Assembly: GCA_963691705.1 (NCBI GenBank)
Contig: OY829542.1
Span: 37,310,579 to 37,374,578 of the forward strand
Reading direction: 5' to 3'
Origin: Viola odorata
Taxonomy: Eukaryota > Streptophyta > Magnoliopsida > Malpighiales > Violaceae
DNA: 64,000 nt
Of this stretch, positions 24,125 to 35,180 are shown piece by piece. The notes below the pieces were generated by a model, which saw only the letters and a program-made list of their open reading frames with translations, did no database searches and was not told where the DNA came from. A program made the translations under genes and the position numbers. How positions within the stretch are numbered: position 1 is the stretch's first letter; each line of letters starts with the position of its first letter.

Positions 24125-24849
24125 AAATTACAACTTTGATCTTATTTCCTGATAAACAGAACAATGATGATTGTAACAAAACAAATCAACAGCAAACGAA
24201 TCCTTGTTTGAAAGAATGATTCAACAACCAAAACCCAGAAAGGAACTCCTCTAATGAACAAAAAGGTTCCTTCTTTTAACGGGATCAAGAGAAAAAAATT
24301 AAACCATATATAACAATAATGGCATCGAGTTGCCGAAGGGGAGATCGCTTCCCTGATAAAAATAATATAAAATACTATTGAAAGAATTTCGGGATAAACG
24401 AAGAGGGTATAGCATGATGTGTTTTAAATTTAGTATTGACCAAAGAATGAAGAATTGAGAAAGAAGGGGATATGATTTTGTTTTAAAATCGGAGGAAAAA
24501 AACCCTAGAGAATTTGAAATATTAAATCTGATTATTATTTTTAGAAAACTACAAAAAAAAATGGGGATTATTTGAGAGACGAAGAAGAATGGGAGAACGG
24601 AGAGGAAGATGAAGACTTTCCCCATTATTTTTCCCGTGTCAATTTTGATTACCAAACTCCGCGTATCAGGTTTCACTTTTTTCACTCAGTAAACAAGCGA
24701 TCTCTTTATTTTTTGTTAAATAAGCTGAAAATATATAAAATGGATTGCACATTGCACACATCCAAAACTTCTTCCACGAGGTAGTTATTTGAGGTGGAAA
24801 ATTATTGTCTGAGTTCAAGGAGGTATGGTGTCCGCAGTACAGGTCCGTT
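24125..24849. other. upstream region of the C2/GRAM gene
   Basis: AT-rich DNA with the probable 5' UTR and promoter of the minus-strand gene. I see no clear TATA box or other gene. Confidence 0.5.
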
Positions 24850-25320
24850 GTCCTGATTATCCAACCTATCGATCTGAAATGGCAGCCTCCCAATACGAGG
24901 GTGGTAAAAGTGAACACGAATACAGGGATAGGAGCTACGGGAGTTGGCTTGGGATTTATAGCTCGAGATGCAAGGGATGGGACGGTATTTTCAGGAGCAA
25001 TTTACCTTCCGCATAGAACTGATGTGCAAATAGCGGAGGCACTAGCGCTAAGAGATGCTATAACACAGGCTCGCTAATGGGGGTGTGATAGGATTATAAT
25101 TGAGTCTGACTGCTTACAGAACATCCTAGCCTTGACCACGGGATATTTCCCATTAAGCTATGCGGAATTGGTGTAGGAGAAGGTGGCACGCCTGACTTCT
25201 ATTTTCTATAGTTGCTTCTTTATGCATACAAGACGGTCCACGAATATCCCAACGCATGAGTTAGGCCAATTGGTTTTAATTTCCGGTTTAGGAAATGTAT
25301 AGATAGGGGCATGCCCAAGG
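24850..25320 (+). pseudogene. LINE-type RNase H fragment
   Basis: The translation LKWQPPNTRVVKVNTNTGIG..GVGLGFIARDARDGTV....TDVQIAEALALRDAITQAR matches the RNase H domain found at the 3' end of plant non-LTR retrotransposons. The D of the usual K-x-N-x-D is replaced by N/T. After a stop at 25075 the homology continues (IIESDCLQNILAL, ending near THELGQLVLI). Stops and missing upstream RT make it a relic. Confidence 0.75.
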
Positions 25321-25476
25321 CGATCGCGCCTTTTGTACTTACAGATATGAGTTAATCCAATTCTATTTTCCTTTCAAAAAAAAATTCTTGTTTTTTTCAT
25401 CTTTAAAAATAACTTTTCTTTTCTTTTTCTCTACTCCGAGTATGCTTGATAGGAATAAAAGTACATGTTCGGTTAG

Positions 25477-25790
25477 GGCCGGCCTATGGAAAAATTATTG
25501 GGTGTTCCGGAAATGACCACTCAAACATGTGAGTTGGCATACTCCATCCAATAAAAATCTAACATCTATTAATTTTTTACATGTAGGAAATTCCATGTAG
25601 AAAAGAGTCAGATCGTAAAAAAAAATTTAACTTCTCCTGCACTTTGGCTTTCTTCTTCCTTCTCTCTCTCTCTCCCTCTTCTTCCTCAACTGCTTCTGTT
25701 GCACTTTGTCTTTCTTCTTCCTTCTCTCTCTCCCTCCTCCTCTTTCGCCTCCTCAATTGCCTCCGTAACCAATCCCCGACCACTATCACT
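25477..25790 (+). repeat. left arm of a ~300-bp inverted repeat
   Basis: It contains 'aattattgggtgttc', 'gagttggcatactccatc' and 'ctattaattttttacatgtagg', then two tandem C/T-rich units with 'tttcttcttccttctctc'. The same modules, in the same order, occur on the minus strand at about 33205-32885. It is probably an old MITE family present twice in opposite orientation. Confidence 0.7.
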
Positions 25791-26162
25791 GAAAAAAATT
25801 TAGAGCCAATAAAGTTATTGGAAACGAAATGACATGACCAAGTCATTGTTAACAAAACTTTATTTCTGGAGAGGTAGATGAAATAGATGGTGCATCTAGA
25901 TTCAAACACAAACAACTTAATTTCTCTTCTACACCACCATCACAATTATAATCACAAACATAATTCTCTTTTTTCTCTCTAAAGAGATCTTTTTTTACAA
26001 GGATTTTGCTTCATTTTTTGTGAGTCTTTTTTCTAACATTTAACAAGCTTATCTCTCTGGCGGCATAAGTTACAAATTGACTGGTCATTATGTATACTGT
26101 TTATAGAGTGTGAGATTGTAAACATTGATTTTTTGGGTTTTTGTCCGGCTGCGGTTGCACGA

Positions 26163-26423
26163 ATGGCTTTTGGTGGAGGAGGTCCCCCAAGAGGAAGTGC
26201 TGCAGCTGCAGCAGGGATGCGCAGGAGGAGGACGACGAGCGGTGGTGGTGGCGTTGCGGGAGGAGCACCTGGGACCATGCTTCAGTTCTACACTGACGAC
26301 GCTCCAGGGTTGAAGATCTCGCCAAATGTTGTACTTGTGATGAGCATAATGGAAACGGTACTAACTTCATCTGTGTGTGATTATATAACTAGTGTGAAGC
26401 GTCTCCTTCACTTTATGGGGTGA
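26163..26423 (+). pseudogene. SEC61-beta N-terminal fragment
   Basis: Residues 1-61 ([20 protein letters not shown] ... [25 protein letters not shown]) are a near-perfect plant SEC61-beta cytosolic domain. SEC61-beta is the tail-anchored small subunit of the ER protein-conducting channel. The family then has a single C-terminal membrane segment of about 20 residues (GFIAFVAVLHV type). Here the frame instead reads [20 protein letters not shown] to a stop at 26421-26423. I find no membrane exon downstream; GTACTAAC just after MSIMET could be a splice donor, but no matching acceptor exon is visible. As it stands the product could not be tail-anchored. I start at the ATG matching the family (26163), not the in-frame ATG at 26133. 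Confidence 0.75.
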
Positions 26424-27265
26424 CATTTTTGCTGTTAATTCTTGAAGTGAATATCATTCTGGGTGCTTGACCATTCATTTGACACACGCGTAGAGGTATC
26501 TTGGAAGTTGGATGTGTAAAGATCAACGAAAAAATAATCGTTGTACGAATCCTTTCCTTGATGTTCTTGTTCTGCCATGGTAAATGAGGAAAGGAACAAC
26601 TCACAACTGGTCTTAATTAATGGTTATTTGCTCTGGCCTACTATTTGCCATAAGCTTGTAGGTGGAACAAATAGGACTACAAAATCAGTAATTAGGCAAA
26701 CATAACTAAATCTAGCCCCTAACAAACACTTTTTATCTTAAGATGTTCACTCTCTTTCCTTATAAGTAGAAGGAAGAAATCTGATAATCCCCTGCTTTCG
26801 TATTTGAAGATTTCATGAAGCAATGAAGCTGATGAAAACGTCAGATTACATACATAAACATTTTGCATTCTAATAATTGCCAAAAGTCCAATCACCGGCG
26901 ACCGGTCGAGTTTGATATTGTTTTCTCAAGTTGATTACACACGGCCAACAAATCACAGTGATAATAATAGAGATTCATCTTTCTGTCATTGCTGAGTTCT
27001 TCCTCACAGGCAAAATATCGAACACCTTGAGCGCAAACGAGGAACAAAAATAGCAGCAATCTAATTTTTATGTTTCGCATAACCGCAGAAGAAAATTCCA
27101 AGGGAAGCCAAAAAAATTATAAAAAAAAAACAATTACTGATAATGCCAAGCATCCATATTCTATTGTTCTTCTAACCAAATAGATAGATTTTACATTATC
27201 TAAAGAGAGCAAAAAGTACCTAACAAGTTTGAAACTGAAGAGCTGAAAATCTAATTTCATTGAAT
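26424..27265. other. no recognised gene
   Basis: Unique-looking DNA. The ORF 26892-27101 on the minus strand has a hydrophobic N-terminal stretch but no known family and no flanking support. Confidence 0.45.
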
Positions 27266-27605
27266 ATTTCCCACTGCAGAACCCTAGCTTCATTCTCCTC
27301 TCCCTCCTTGCCTCCAAACCCTCGGAAACATCCACCCTCCTCCCTCCTCGTCCTCCACCTCAAGCGACATCCACCGCCACCGCAATTGACAACTTCTCCT
27401 CCTCCCGACATAGCTTCTCCTCTCTCCCTCCTTGCCTCCAAACCCGAGCGACAACCTCCTCGTCCTCCACCTCAAGCGGCAGCCACCGCCACCGCAAGCG
27501 ACAGTCTCTCCTCCTCCCGACATAGCTTCTCCTCTCTCCATCTTTGCGACCGCCAGCGCAAGCGACAACCACCGCCACCGAATCCGCTCTCTTCTCCTCG
27601 AATCG
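27266..27605 (+). repeat. C/T-rich tandem repeat block, copy 1
   Basis: There are about three units of ~105 bp, each with 'ccttgcctccaaacc', 'cctcgtcctccacctcaag', 'cggcagccaccgccaccgc' and 'cctcccgacatagcttctcc'. It may have been the 5' UTR exon of a gene, since a GTAACA donor-like site follows at ~27605. An inverted copy lies at 30979-31228 and 32177-32215. Confidence 0.75.
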
Positions 27606-27733
27606 GTAACAACTCTCCTAATTTCTGGATTTTTGAGGTTTAAAGTTTTAGCGTTGAGATGGCTCATGATTGTGACTTAACTTAATCGATAAGAACGATG
27701 AAAAATATCCATTTTGTTTAACAGCTAGTTATA

Positions 27734-28240
27734 GGGTCTGTTTGGCGTTCCGGTTCTAGTTGGAAAAGTTCTATGGGAAAAAGTTCTATGGGAAAATGAC
27801 TTTTGGTAAATGGAATGTGAGATACTTGAGGTGTTTGGTAAAACAGTTTTTCAAAACTATGGTTTGGATGTAAAATGACCATAAAGGGTATAAAACCCAT
27901 TTTTAAAAAATTAATAAAAATAGGAAAAGTGGATCTAGAATTATTCATCTTGAGGTAGAGATTTTATTGTACTAGTTTTTAATTTATTTTGTTGGTTATA
28001 TAAAGTAAAAAAATTAAAATGAAATTGAAAAAAAAAAAAAAAAGGAGAGAGAAGGCCTTCTCGTTGGCCACTGGAGCATTTTGCTCCAGTGGGAGGCAAG
28101 GCCAATTGGCCTTGCCTTGACATGCCTTTTGTTAAAATGCATTTTGTGGAAATGATTTGTGGTGTTTACCAAACACCTAGGGAGTAGATTTTCTACTTGG
28201 GAAATGACTTTCCCAAGTAGAACCAAAGGGCCAAACGCCC
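27734..28240. mobile_element. MITE with GGGTCTGTTTGG / CAAACGCCC ends
   Basis: The 507-bp element has imperfect inverted ends: GGGTCTGTTTGGCGTT, and read inward GGGCGTTTGGCCCTTT. Subterminal inverted matches include 'ggttcta-ttgg', 'gaaaatgacttt' and 'ggtgtttggta'. I could not confirm a target duplication. It contains a 9-bp-stem hairpin (28069-28091) and a 24-bp perfect palindrome (28094-28117). Confidence 0.65.
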
Positions 28241-28345
28241 ACATACATGATTTGACTATATTTTGGTCTAAATGATACACGAATCGGACATCTTTTATTT
28301 TCTATTTCTGGTGTGCTAACTGCATCACTACATGCTGTATTGCAT

Positions 28346-28433
28346 TTTTGTGTTTAAGTTCTTTTGCTTGAGTTATGTGGCGGACGAACTAATTATTCGG
28401 TTGTTCCAGTCAGGGGCTTGGATTTGATTACAA
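28346..28433 (+). repeat. 88-bp block, inverted copy at 30891-30978
   Basis: About 85 of 88 bases match the reverse complement of 30891-30978 (for example 'gttatgtggcggacgaacta'). Together with the C/T-rich block it defines an inverted duplication whose spacer differs between copies. Confidence 0.85.
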
Positions 28434-28608
28434 TTTTGTGGATTTTGTGGCATTGCCTTCCAATATTTCACGAGATTTAGTGTTTGTTGCGTGTTTGTTG
28501 CTCACTTATCTTAGGACAAAATGCCTTAAGTTACTTAAGATTGCTATTTTTCAATCAATTGGTGTAATGTTCTTTCATTGTAATGTTATTCATGTAGTGA
28601 TGCAAGTA

Positions 28609-28686
28609 GTTGTGCCTCAAACTAGAGTGGTCCGATCTATTTCTGTGAAGGATGTAATTGCAGTTCTGGAAAGAGAACCTCCACTC
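28609..28686 (+). pseudogene. TAF4 C-terminal fragment
   Basis: The frame reads RVVRSISVKDVIAVLEREP, which I recognise as the C-terminal TAF4-domain segment of plant TAF4, a TFIID subunit. The family continues with a QMSKSTLIYRLY-type end. Here the match stops after EREP and an unrelated tail follows to a stop at 28762-28764. Nothing upstream looks like the rest of TAF4. It is a captured or decayed exon, not a gene. The assignment rests on one short segment recalled from the family. Confidence 0.6.
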
Positions 28687-28764
28687 TGTTATATAAATTA
28701 CACGCCAGGATTCAGCCAGATAATGCAGCTGAGTGATGCTCTGCAATCGCAGTGTGCTTGCTAG

Positions 28765-29849
28765 CTTTTAGCAGTGTGGATGCCGGCGTGATACCGCAGC
28801 CTAGTTGGACTTAAGATGGTATGGAGTGAGCTCTATTTTGTTTCCTTATATGGGATATCCATCTGGTGCTAAGCATGGTTCAGATCAATTGACGCTGCAT
28901 ATGGGCCGTAGAAAGTTATGGCGACTGTTACTGACGTTTGAGACCGTAGATGTACTATTTAAAGGGAAGGGCTTGGTAGAAAATTGTTTCAGCTCATTGC
29001 TATTGTGAGTACTGACTTAGCTCTTGTTGATCTATTGAATCATTGCGCTAATTTATTCATAATGATAGCTTCAGTTTCTTGAATATTTCCTGTGGTAACT
29101 TTTTGCTGAGTTTGCATCAAGTTCAGTAAGCATATGGCTTGTAATCAATACGGATCAGCACTATTCTTGTTAATAAATCATACATCTTTCATCTTTTCAT
29201 CAAATATGAATCCATACAGTAGTAATTTATCCGCATAGAAACGTCTGCTTATACTATGCTACATTGCCACAAGTATCTTTCTTGTTACGTTTTTACTTCC
29301 TCGAGTGTTCGTGGTCACTCGATCTGTTCGTGCTCACTCGATGAGTGGCTTTTATTGTTACAGTTTTACGTGCTTGAGTGTCTATGGTCAGAGAGACGCC
29401 TCTCAATTTTTTTTTTGCTGCTGAGATTGGTGACGAACCGATAACAGCGCATCTCATTGCATTTGCAACGTAAGCCTCTTACAAAGGCCATTACAAAGAG
29501 CAATGCTGTACAGCTGAACTTCCTGTATGTTTTTAAGCAATTCAATGTGTTGATTTTCTTATTTTTCACGCATTGAGGGACTGTATCAATGTTTTACAAG
29601 TCAGGCAAAGATATGTAGGAACTAAAGCAGAACCACAAGGTAACGACATTAATTATAGAACTCTTTCAAGTAAATTAGGCTCATAGTAATAACAGTAATA
29701 TGAACATACTCCACAAACATAGCAAACAGTATCCAACAGTTTTGATGGATAGCTGTTGTAGAAGAAGCAGCTTAAAACTCAATCCCTAGATAACAGAGAT
29801 GGAGCTTCAACCCCATCTCTACAGGCTATCTCCATTCGCTAACACATAA
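28765..29849. other. no recognised gene
   Basis: It contains short, unsupported ORFs only (28805-29008, 29256-29444). It could hold 3' UTR or intron of a decayed gene. Confidence 0.4.
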
Positions 29850-30622
29850 TCATTTCTTCAGGTGGGGGAAACAAGCATAGACATCAGATTTTGGGTGCTT
29901 GGCTTCAGCATGCTCCCGACATTTCACCTCTGATGTGGTGCAAATGAACGTCTGCATACACACCTTGCACTGCAATCACAAAAAAAAAACACAAATCAGA
30001 ACAAAAGAATAAAATTCCCAATCCAATTCATTTTCTACACAACTTCTATGCGTACTGTTTTTCTAATGTTTACTTCTCTTTCAATGAGATACACAGCAAC
30101 GAAATTTGATACATGATTAGTGCACAGACTGGTCTGTGATGCAAAAGAGATGAAAAACAGTGTCTTTCAAGTGAGTCCCTCAACACATAAAATGGATGAC
30201 GTTTACTTTGAAAGCAGAAAGTGAGAATGAACAATCACCATCTACGATGTCTAGTCACTGTTCAGCAGTCCGGGGGGAAGGTTTTTCCACCCCAGCAAGA
30301 AGTTCAGACAAGTCCGAATTCAGTTAATTGAATCAGTGCACCAAATATGCAGTAGCTCGTCTAGATAGAATAAATTTCCACCGATGAAAACTAAAATCTA
30401 TCAAACCTAGTTGTATTTATTTAGTGTATGCTAAATCATCTTCAGGCTTTGAACTCAGCATCAAAATTCGCTAAAAACTACATGATTCTTCAGTAAAAAC
30501 TCAGTAAACAAGCGATCACTTACAAATTAAAAAAATCAAACTTAATTACAGTTCACCAAAAGACAAAGGCAAGAACAGTACCTGGATATTCATGGCTTTC
30601 TTATTTGCTTCAAGCTGACTTC
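29850..30622 (-). pseudogene. At2g23090-like small zinc-finger protein, last two exons only
   Basis: Minus-strand exons are 30622-30582 (GSQLEANKKAMNIQ) and 29969-29850 (CKVCMQTFICTTSEVKCREH ... ACFPHLKK, stop). The join is GT-AG and in frame. The family is ~78 aa: a basic 4F5/SERF-like N-terminus of MGGGNGQKAKMARERN type followed by a C-x2-C...H...H zinc finger. The zinc-finger exon is intact. The first coding exon is absent between 30623 and 31228, where an inverted duplication of the C/T-rich block lies instead. Unless exon 1 is far upstream (beyond the hAT element and H4), the gene is broken. Its cellular role is not established. Confidence 0.75.
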
Positions 30623-30890
30623 CTGCACACAGATCAGGCCACGAACAGATCAAAATATGAAAACATATCCATAGATCTCAACAAAATTGTAGTTACAATT
30701 ACTGAATTGGAACTAAACCCTAACGAGAATTTTCAATTAAATTATCATTATATAGATTTTCGTTTTTCCTTTAAAGTAACTGAAATCCAGAAGAATAAAT
30801 CATGGATGGTTTCAATTAGAGAGAATAATACACAAAAAAATCACAAGATCTAAAAGAGAATGAAAGAAGACATAGTGGATTAGGGTTTAA

Positions 30891-31228
30891 GTAATCAAAT
30901 CCAAGCAGCTGACTGGAACAACCGAATAATTAGTTCGTCCGCCACATAACTCAAGCAAATGAACTTAAACACAAAAATTGTCGGGAGGAGGAGAGGTAGT
31001 CGCTTGCGGTGGCGGTGGCTGCCGCTTGAGGTGGAGGACCAGGAGGCTGTCGCTCGGGTTTGGAGGCAAGGAGGGAGAGAGGAGAAGCTATGTCGGGAGG
31101 AGGAGAAGTTGTCGCTTGCGGTGGCGGTGGCGGTGGCGGTGGAGGTGGCGGTGGCGGTGGCGGTGGCGGTGGAGGACGAGGACGAGGAGGGAGGAGGGAG
31201 GAGGGTTGCTGTTTCTGAGGGTTTGGAG
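30891..31228 (-). repeat. inverted duplication: 88-bp block plus C/T-rich block, copy 2
   Basis: 30891-30978 is the reverse complement of 28346-28433, and 30979-31228 is the reverse complement of part of 27290-27560. In this copy the two blocks are directly joined, whereas copy 1 has ~740 bp between them, including a MITE. It has an expanded GGTGGC minisatellite at about 31120-31175. The remainder of the copy lies after the hAT element (32177-32215). Confidence 0.8.
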
Positions 31229-32176
31229 TAGGGGTGTACAAATAACCGCCATAACCGACCTGACCCATATAACCGACCTGACCCAACCCGTCAAAATAGA
31301 ATAACCGTCATAACCGCGGGTAATGGTTATATAACTGACCCATTATAGTTGGGTTGGGTCAGATAGTGGGTCGAAATTTTTAAATAACCGTATAACCGAC
31401 CCGACCCAACCTATTGACCCTAGGTATATATACACATTACACATCCAATTAATCCAACCCTAAATCTAATAATCCATAGCAGCCGCTCCCTCTCGTTTCA
31501 CTCTCTCTCTCTCACCGCGTCGCTGGTTCGCTGTTCCTCTCTCGCCGGCGTCGCTAGTTCGTTGCTCCTCTCTCGCCGTTGCTCCTCTCTGCCGGCGTCG
31601 CTGGTTCGTTGCTCCCTTCATCCCTTCGCTGCTCCCTTCGTCCCTTCGTCCCTTCGCCGGCGTCGGTGCTGTTTCGCTGCTCCCTTCGTCCCTTCGCTGC
31701 TCCCTTCGTTTGCTGGTTCGCTGTATTTGATCCGTACATTATATGGGGTGTTCTTAATTTTAAAAAAATTTCAGTTTGATGTATTTGATCTGTTCTTGGT
31801 TTGTTTTTACTAGCAAAATACCCTAATTAAACAGGTTTGTAACTAAATGTATCTGCTCTTTTGCAATTTGTTCACTTTTTTCTTTCTTTCTGCTACTAGT
31901 TTTGTGCTGGGCCTTGTTCTGATGCAGAAGCATGAATTAAAAGTCGCTAATTTTTTTAATTTTACTCCGTTGATTCGTTTATTTGTGGCTGAAATGGAAA
32001 TATAAATAGATTGGCAGACCATAACCGCATAACCGCGGTTAACCGCTTATAACCGCTCAAATTATTAACCGGCGGTTATGGGAAAATAACCGACCCAACC
32101 CGGCCCACTAAATATTTGGCGGGTTGGTGCTGGTTATGAGCCATAACCGGCCCAACCCGACCCATGTACACCCCTA
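31229..32176. mobile_element. non-autonomous hAT element (GTGTACA termini), copy 2
   Basis: The element is 948 bp with perfect ends: TAGGGGTGTACA, and read inward TAGGGGTGTACA. The 8-bp target duplication GTTTGGAG is perfect (31221-31228, 32177-32184). Subterminal arrays of 'taaccgacc(t/c)gaccca' lie at both ends. The centre has repeats of 'gctcccttcgtcccttcg' (31610-31715). No transposase is encoded. The target site is preserved empty in the inverted paralog near 27300-27330. Confidence 0.93.
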
Positions 32177-32374
32177 GTTTGGAGGCAAGGACGGAGAGGA
32201 GAAATGTCGGGAGGAGGATGAAGAGTTTGGTATTTTCCTTAATGGCAATTTCGTAATTATTCACTAATGGCATTTTTGTAATTTGCGAATGACGTCATTC
32301 AAGCTGTTTCATCATGTGTTTCATCATGTTGTTTCATCATGTAGCATTACTCCTAAAGCAGAATTGCATCATCA

Positions 32375-32695
<321 letters not shown>

Positions 32696-32800
32696 TCACG
32701 AAAGATTTTTTTGAAACACTCTTGTTTTGTTTTGGAAGAATGATGAAGAAGATGAGATTTGAATTTTTTTGAGTGATTGGGATTGTGTTCAAATGAGGCA

Positions 32801-32808
32801 TTTTATAG
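32801..32808 (-). promoter_or_regulatory. TATA box of the H4 gene
   Basis: The minus strand reads CTATAAAA within 'ccctataaaatgcc', at a distance from the ATG consistent with a short 5' UTR. Confidence 0.65.
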
Positions 32809-32884
32809 GGAGATGAGATGAGTGCTCTGTTTTGAGCTTTTGTGTTTCTTTTGTGGCCGTCAGATGGAGTTTCATTGACGGTTT

Positions 32885-33205
32885 AGAAATTTAATCAGCG
32901 GTTGAGGAGGCGGAGGAGGAGGAGGGAGAGAGAGAGAGAAGGAAGAAGAAAGACGAAGTGCAGCGGAGGCAGTTGAGGAGGCGGAGGAGGAGGGAGAGAG
33001 AGAAGGAAGAAGAAAGACGAAGTGCAGTTAATATATATATTTTTTTTTACAATCTAAATCTTTCCTAGGATAAATTTCCTACATCTAAGAAATTAATAAA
33101 TGTCAGATTTTTATTAGATGAAGTATGCCAATTCACATATTTGAATGATCATTTCTAGAACACCCAATAATTTCTCCCGCCTGTGGCTCTAATGTGAATG
33201 GTGTT
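32885..33205 (-). repeat. right arm of the ~300-bp inverted repeat
   Basis: It is the reverse-complement counterpart of 25477-25790, with the same two tandem G/A-rich units and the same 'attattgggtgttc' end. Identity looks roughly 80-85% by eye. Confidence 0.7.
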
Positions 33206-34122
33206 GTTTGAAGTGTTTCTGACTTTCTAAGGTTTGTTGATTCGGTCGCCAATAGTTTGATTTTTATTCAGTGCATTTCTCTGTGTTTTTTTCTAAAATC
33301 CATCTTGGTACTTTCATCACCTACTCAGCAAATCACTCAAAAATTAAAGAACATAATTAACAACCCAACACATATTTATCTGAACCTAGATGATAATTTA
33401 GAGAATCCTTATCTTCAATATCTTATTATTCTAGGAGAGGACAAGTTCGTTTCAATCTTTCTCAATAAGTAGACTCTAACACCAACTACTTCCAATAAAA
33501 GGAGCTCACAAGCAAATACTTTCAACTGAAGTATCACATGTACAATCGTGTTTCTATAGTATTTTATAATATTAGGCAGTTTGTTTGCTTGTAATAAGTA
33601 GCAACAGTTCATCACATGTCTTGCTAGCTTCCTTTTAAGTATGTGTCGTGATTTTCATGTTTGTCGTATGATAATTATATGTCCTGTTAGGAATTTATAG
33701 GTTTGTGTTTTGTGACTGTCAAGCAACTCGTAACCTGCACATGTGATCTTCAAGTGTCTGTGTACCTGCATACTCACATGAATAGGCTTTCATCTTTCCC
33801 TATAAATAGAGGGTGTAATTTATTATAAAAATTATCAGAAAAAGAAATAAAACTCAGCCTACAAACTTCATCAAACATGTCTAGTTAAATATACTTTTTA
33901 TCCATCCAAACTTCTTCTAAATTACTCATTCATTCTTGACTATATAACCTTCATCCTTTCACAAACGGAATCCTCATAAGTGACAATATGGCTTACTTCA
34001 GTAACCTGTTTGCTCAACCATGAAAATTATTATTCCTGTTAAATTGTTAAAACGAAAGGTGCATGGGTAGCATCATGATTTTCTTCTTGTATTGGCTAGG
34101 TGACTTGGAATGCCAAGTCAGT
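33206..34122. other. AT-rich intergenic DNA
   Basis: No gene or repeat recognised. The short ORFs 33257-33472 and 33415-33615 overlap in antisense and have no support. Confidence 0.5.
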
Positions 34123-34961
34123 CAGGGACGGATCCAGGAATTTTTTTTTGGAGTATTTTAAAGGGAAAGCAAGCGAGATGAACAAAAAATTGAACTAAAT
34201 AACAAATATTCAGATAAACTTAACAAAAAGATAAATAAGAAGACTATAGAAAAAAATTAATTATATATTAGAATTTATACAATATACGCACTTCTTACAA
34301 TTGTTCTCTACGAGGTTTCATTTTTTGAAATTCTTGTATGATTCTCTCATTCTCTACACTATCAAAAATATCTCTTTTCATATTTTTTAAGTTTGTATTT
34401 GACATATATTTTAATACTCACACTCTTCAATAATAAAAAGGATAATTAGTAAAATTAGATAAAAAATATCTAAAAAATAGTAAAATATTATTTAATTTGA
34501 GATGATAAAAAACCCCAAAATGTCATTTAATTTAAAACGGAGACGCATATAAAGTGGCGAAGCTAAGATAATTTTTCGGAAAATTTTAAACTTTAAGGTC
34601 CTTATAAAATAAAGGACTAAATAGGTTGATAATTTTATAAGAAGAAAAATATGAATTTATTTACAAAGGATAGTTAAAATTTTAAAGGTCATTAGGGGAG
34701 TACTTTCTTACAAACAAACAAAAAATCTTTAGGAATTATTATAAGAAAAATAAGAAGACAAATGTTTTTTGGTTGAGGAGAGGAGAGGAGAGGCAGAGGC
34801 AAAGGCTAGGGATTGGATTTGGTCGAGGAGAGGAGAGGGATGACCGGAGCCAATTCAATTAATTGATATGCAGCCAAAGTTGAAAAACCAAATTAAAAGA
34901 TTGTGGCTGGGCTAATGGGCCAATTACCGCCCACCCTAGCCCCCAGCTGGATCCGTGCCTG
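34123..34961. mobile_element. hAT MITE, CAGG-ACGGATC family, copy 2
   Basis: The element is 839 bp with ends CAGGGACGGATCCAGG and, read inward, CAGGCACGGATCCAGC. The target duplication is AAGTCAGT (34115-34122) / AGGTCAGT (34962-34969), 7 of 8 matching. The first ~80 bases match the reverse complement of the right end of copy 1 ('ttaaagggaaagcaa'). It is AT-rich and noncoding. Confidence 0.87.
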
Positions 34962-35180
34962 AGGTCAGTCAGTTACCTAATCTGAGAGAAATTCTAGCCT
35001 AGTCCGGGACTACCAACATAAAAGTAAGAAGCAGACACTTCAGAAGTTTTTGAAGGATTTACAGACTTAGCAGCAAATGGTATTGGTTTTAGGATTCTGA
35101 ATATGTTACAGAAGAATCAACCATAAGTTAATGTGTTAAAAGAAATGTACAGAAGTTAATTCACTGCCTTGCTTGTAACA

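Noticed and set aside
26892..27101. Minus-strand ORF with a signal-peptide-like hydrophobic start
   Set aside because: 69 codons, no recognisable family and no splice or promoter context. Chance is likelier.
27220..27680. Overlapping P/R/G-rich ORFs on both strands
   Set aside because: C/T-rich tandem repeat, open in all frames by composition.
24684..30517. Identical 19-mer at 24684-24702 and 30499-30517 ('actcagtaaacaagcgatc')
   Set aside because: The match does not extend on either side. It may be coincidence or a tiny relic and supports no feature.
30951..31304. Three overlapping ORFs rich in Pro, Arg or Val in the GGTGGC region
   Set aside because: They are low-complexity translation of a minisatellite, open in several frames on both strands, with no conserved domain.
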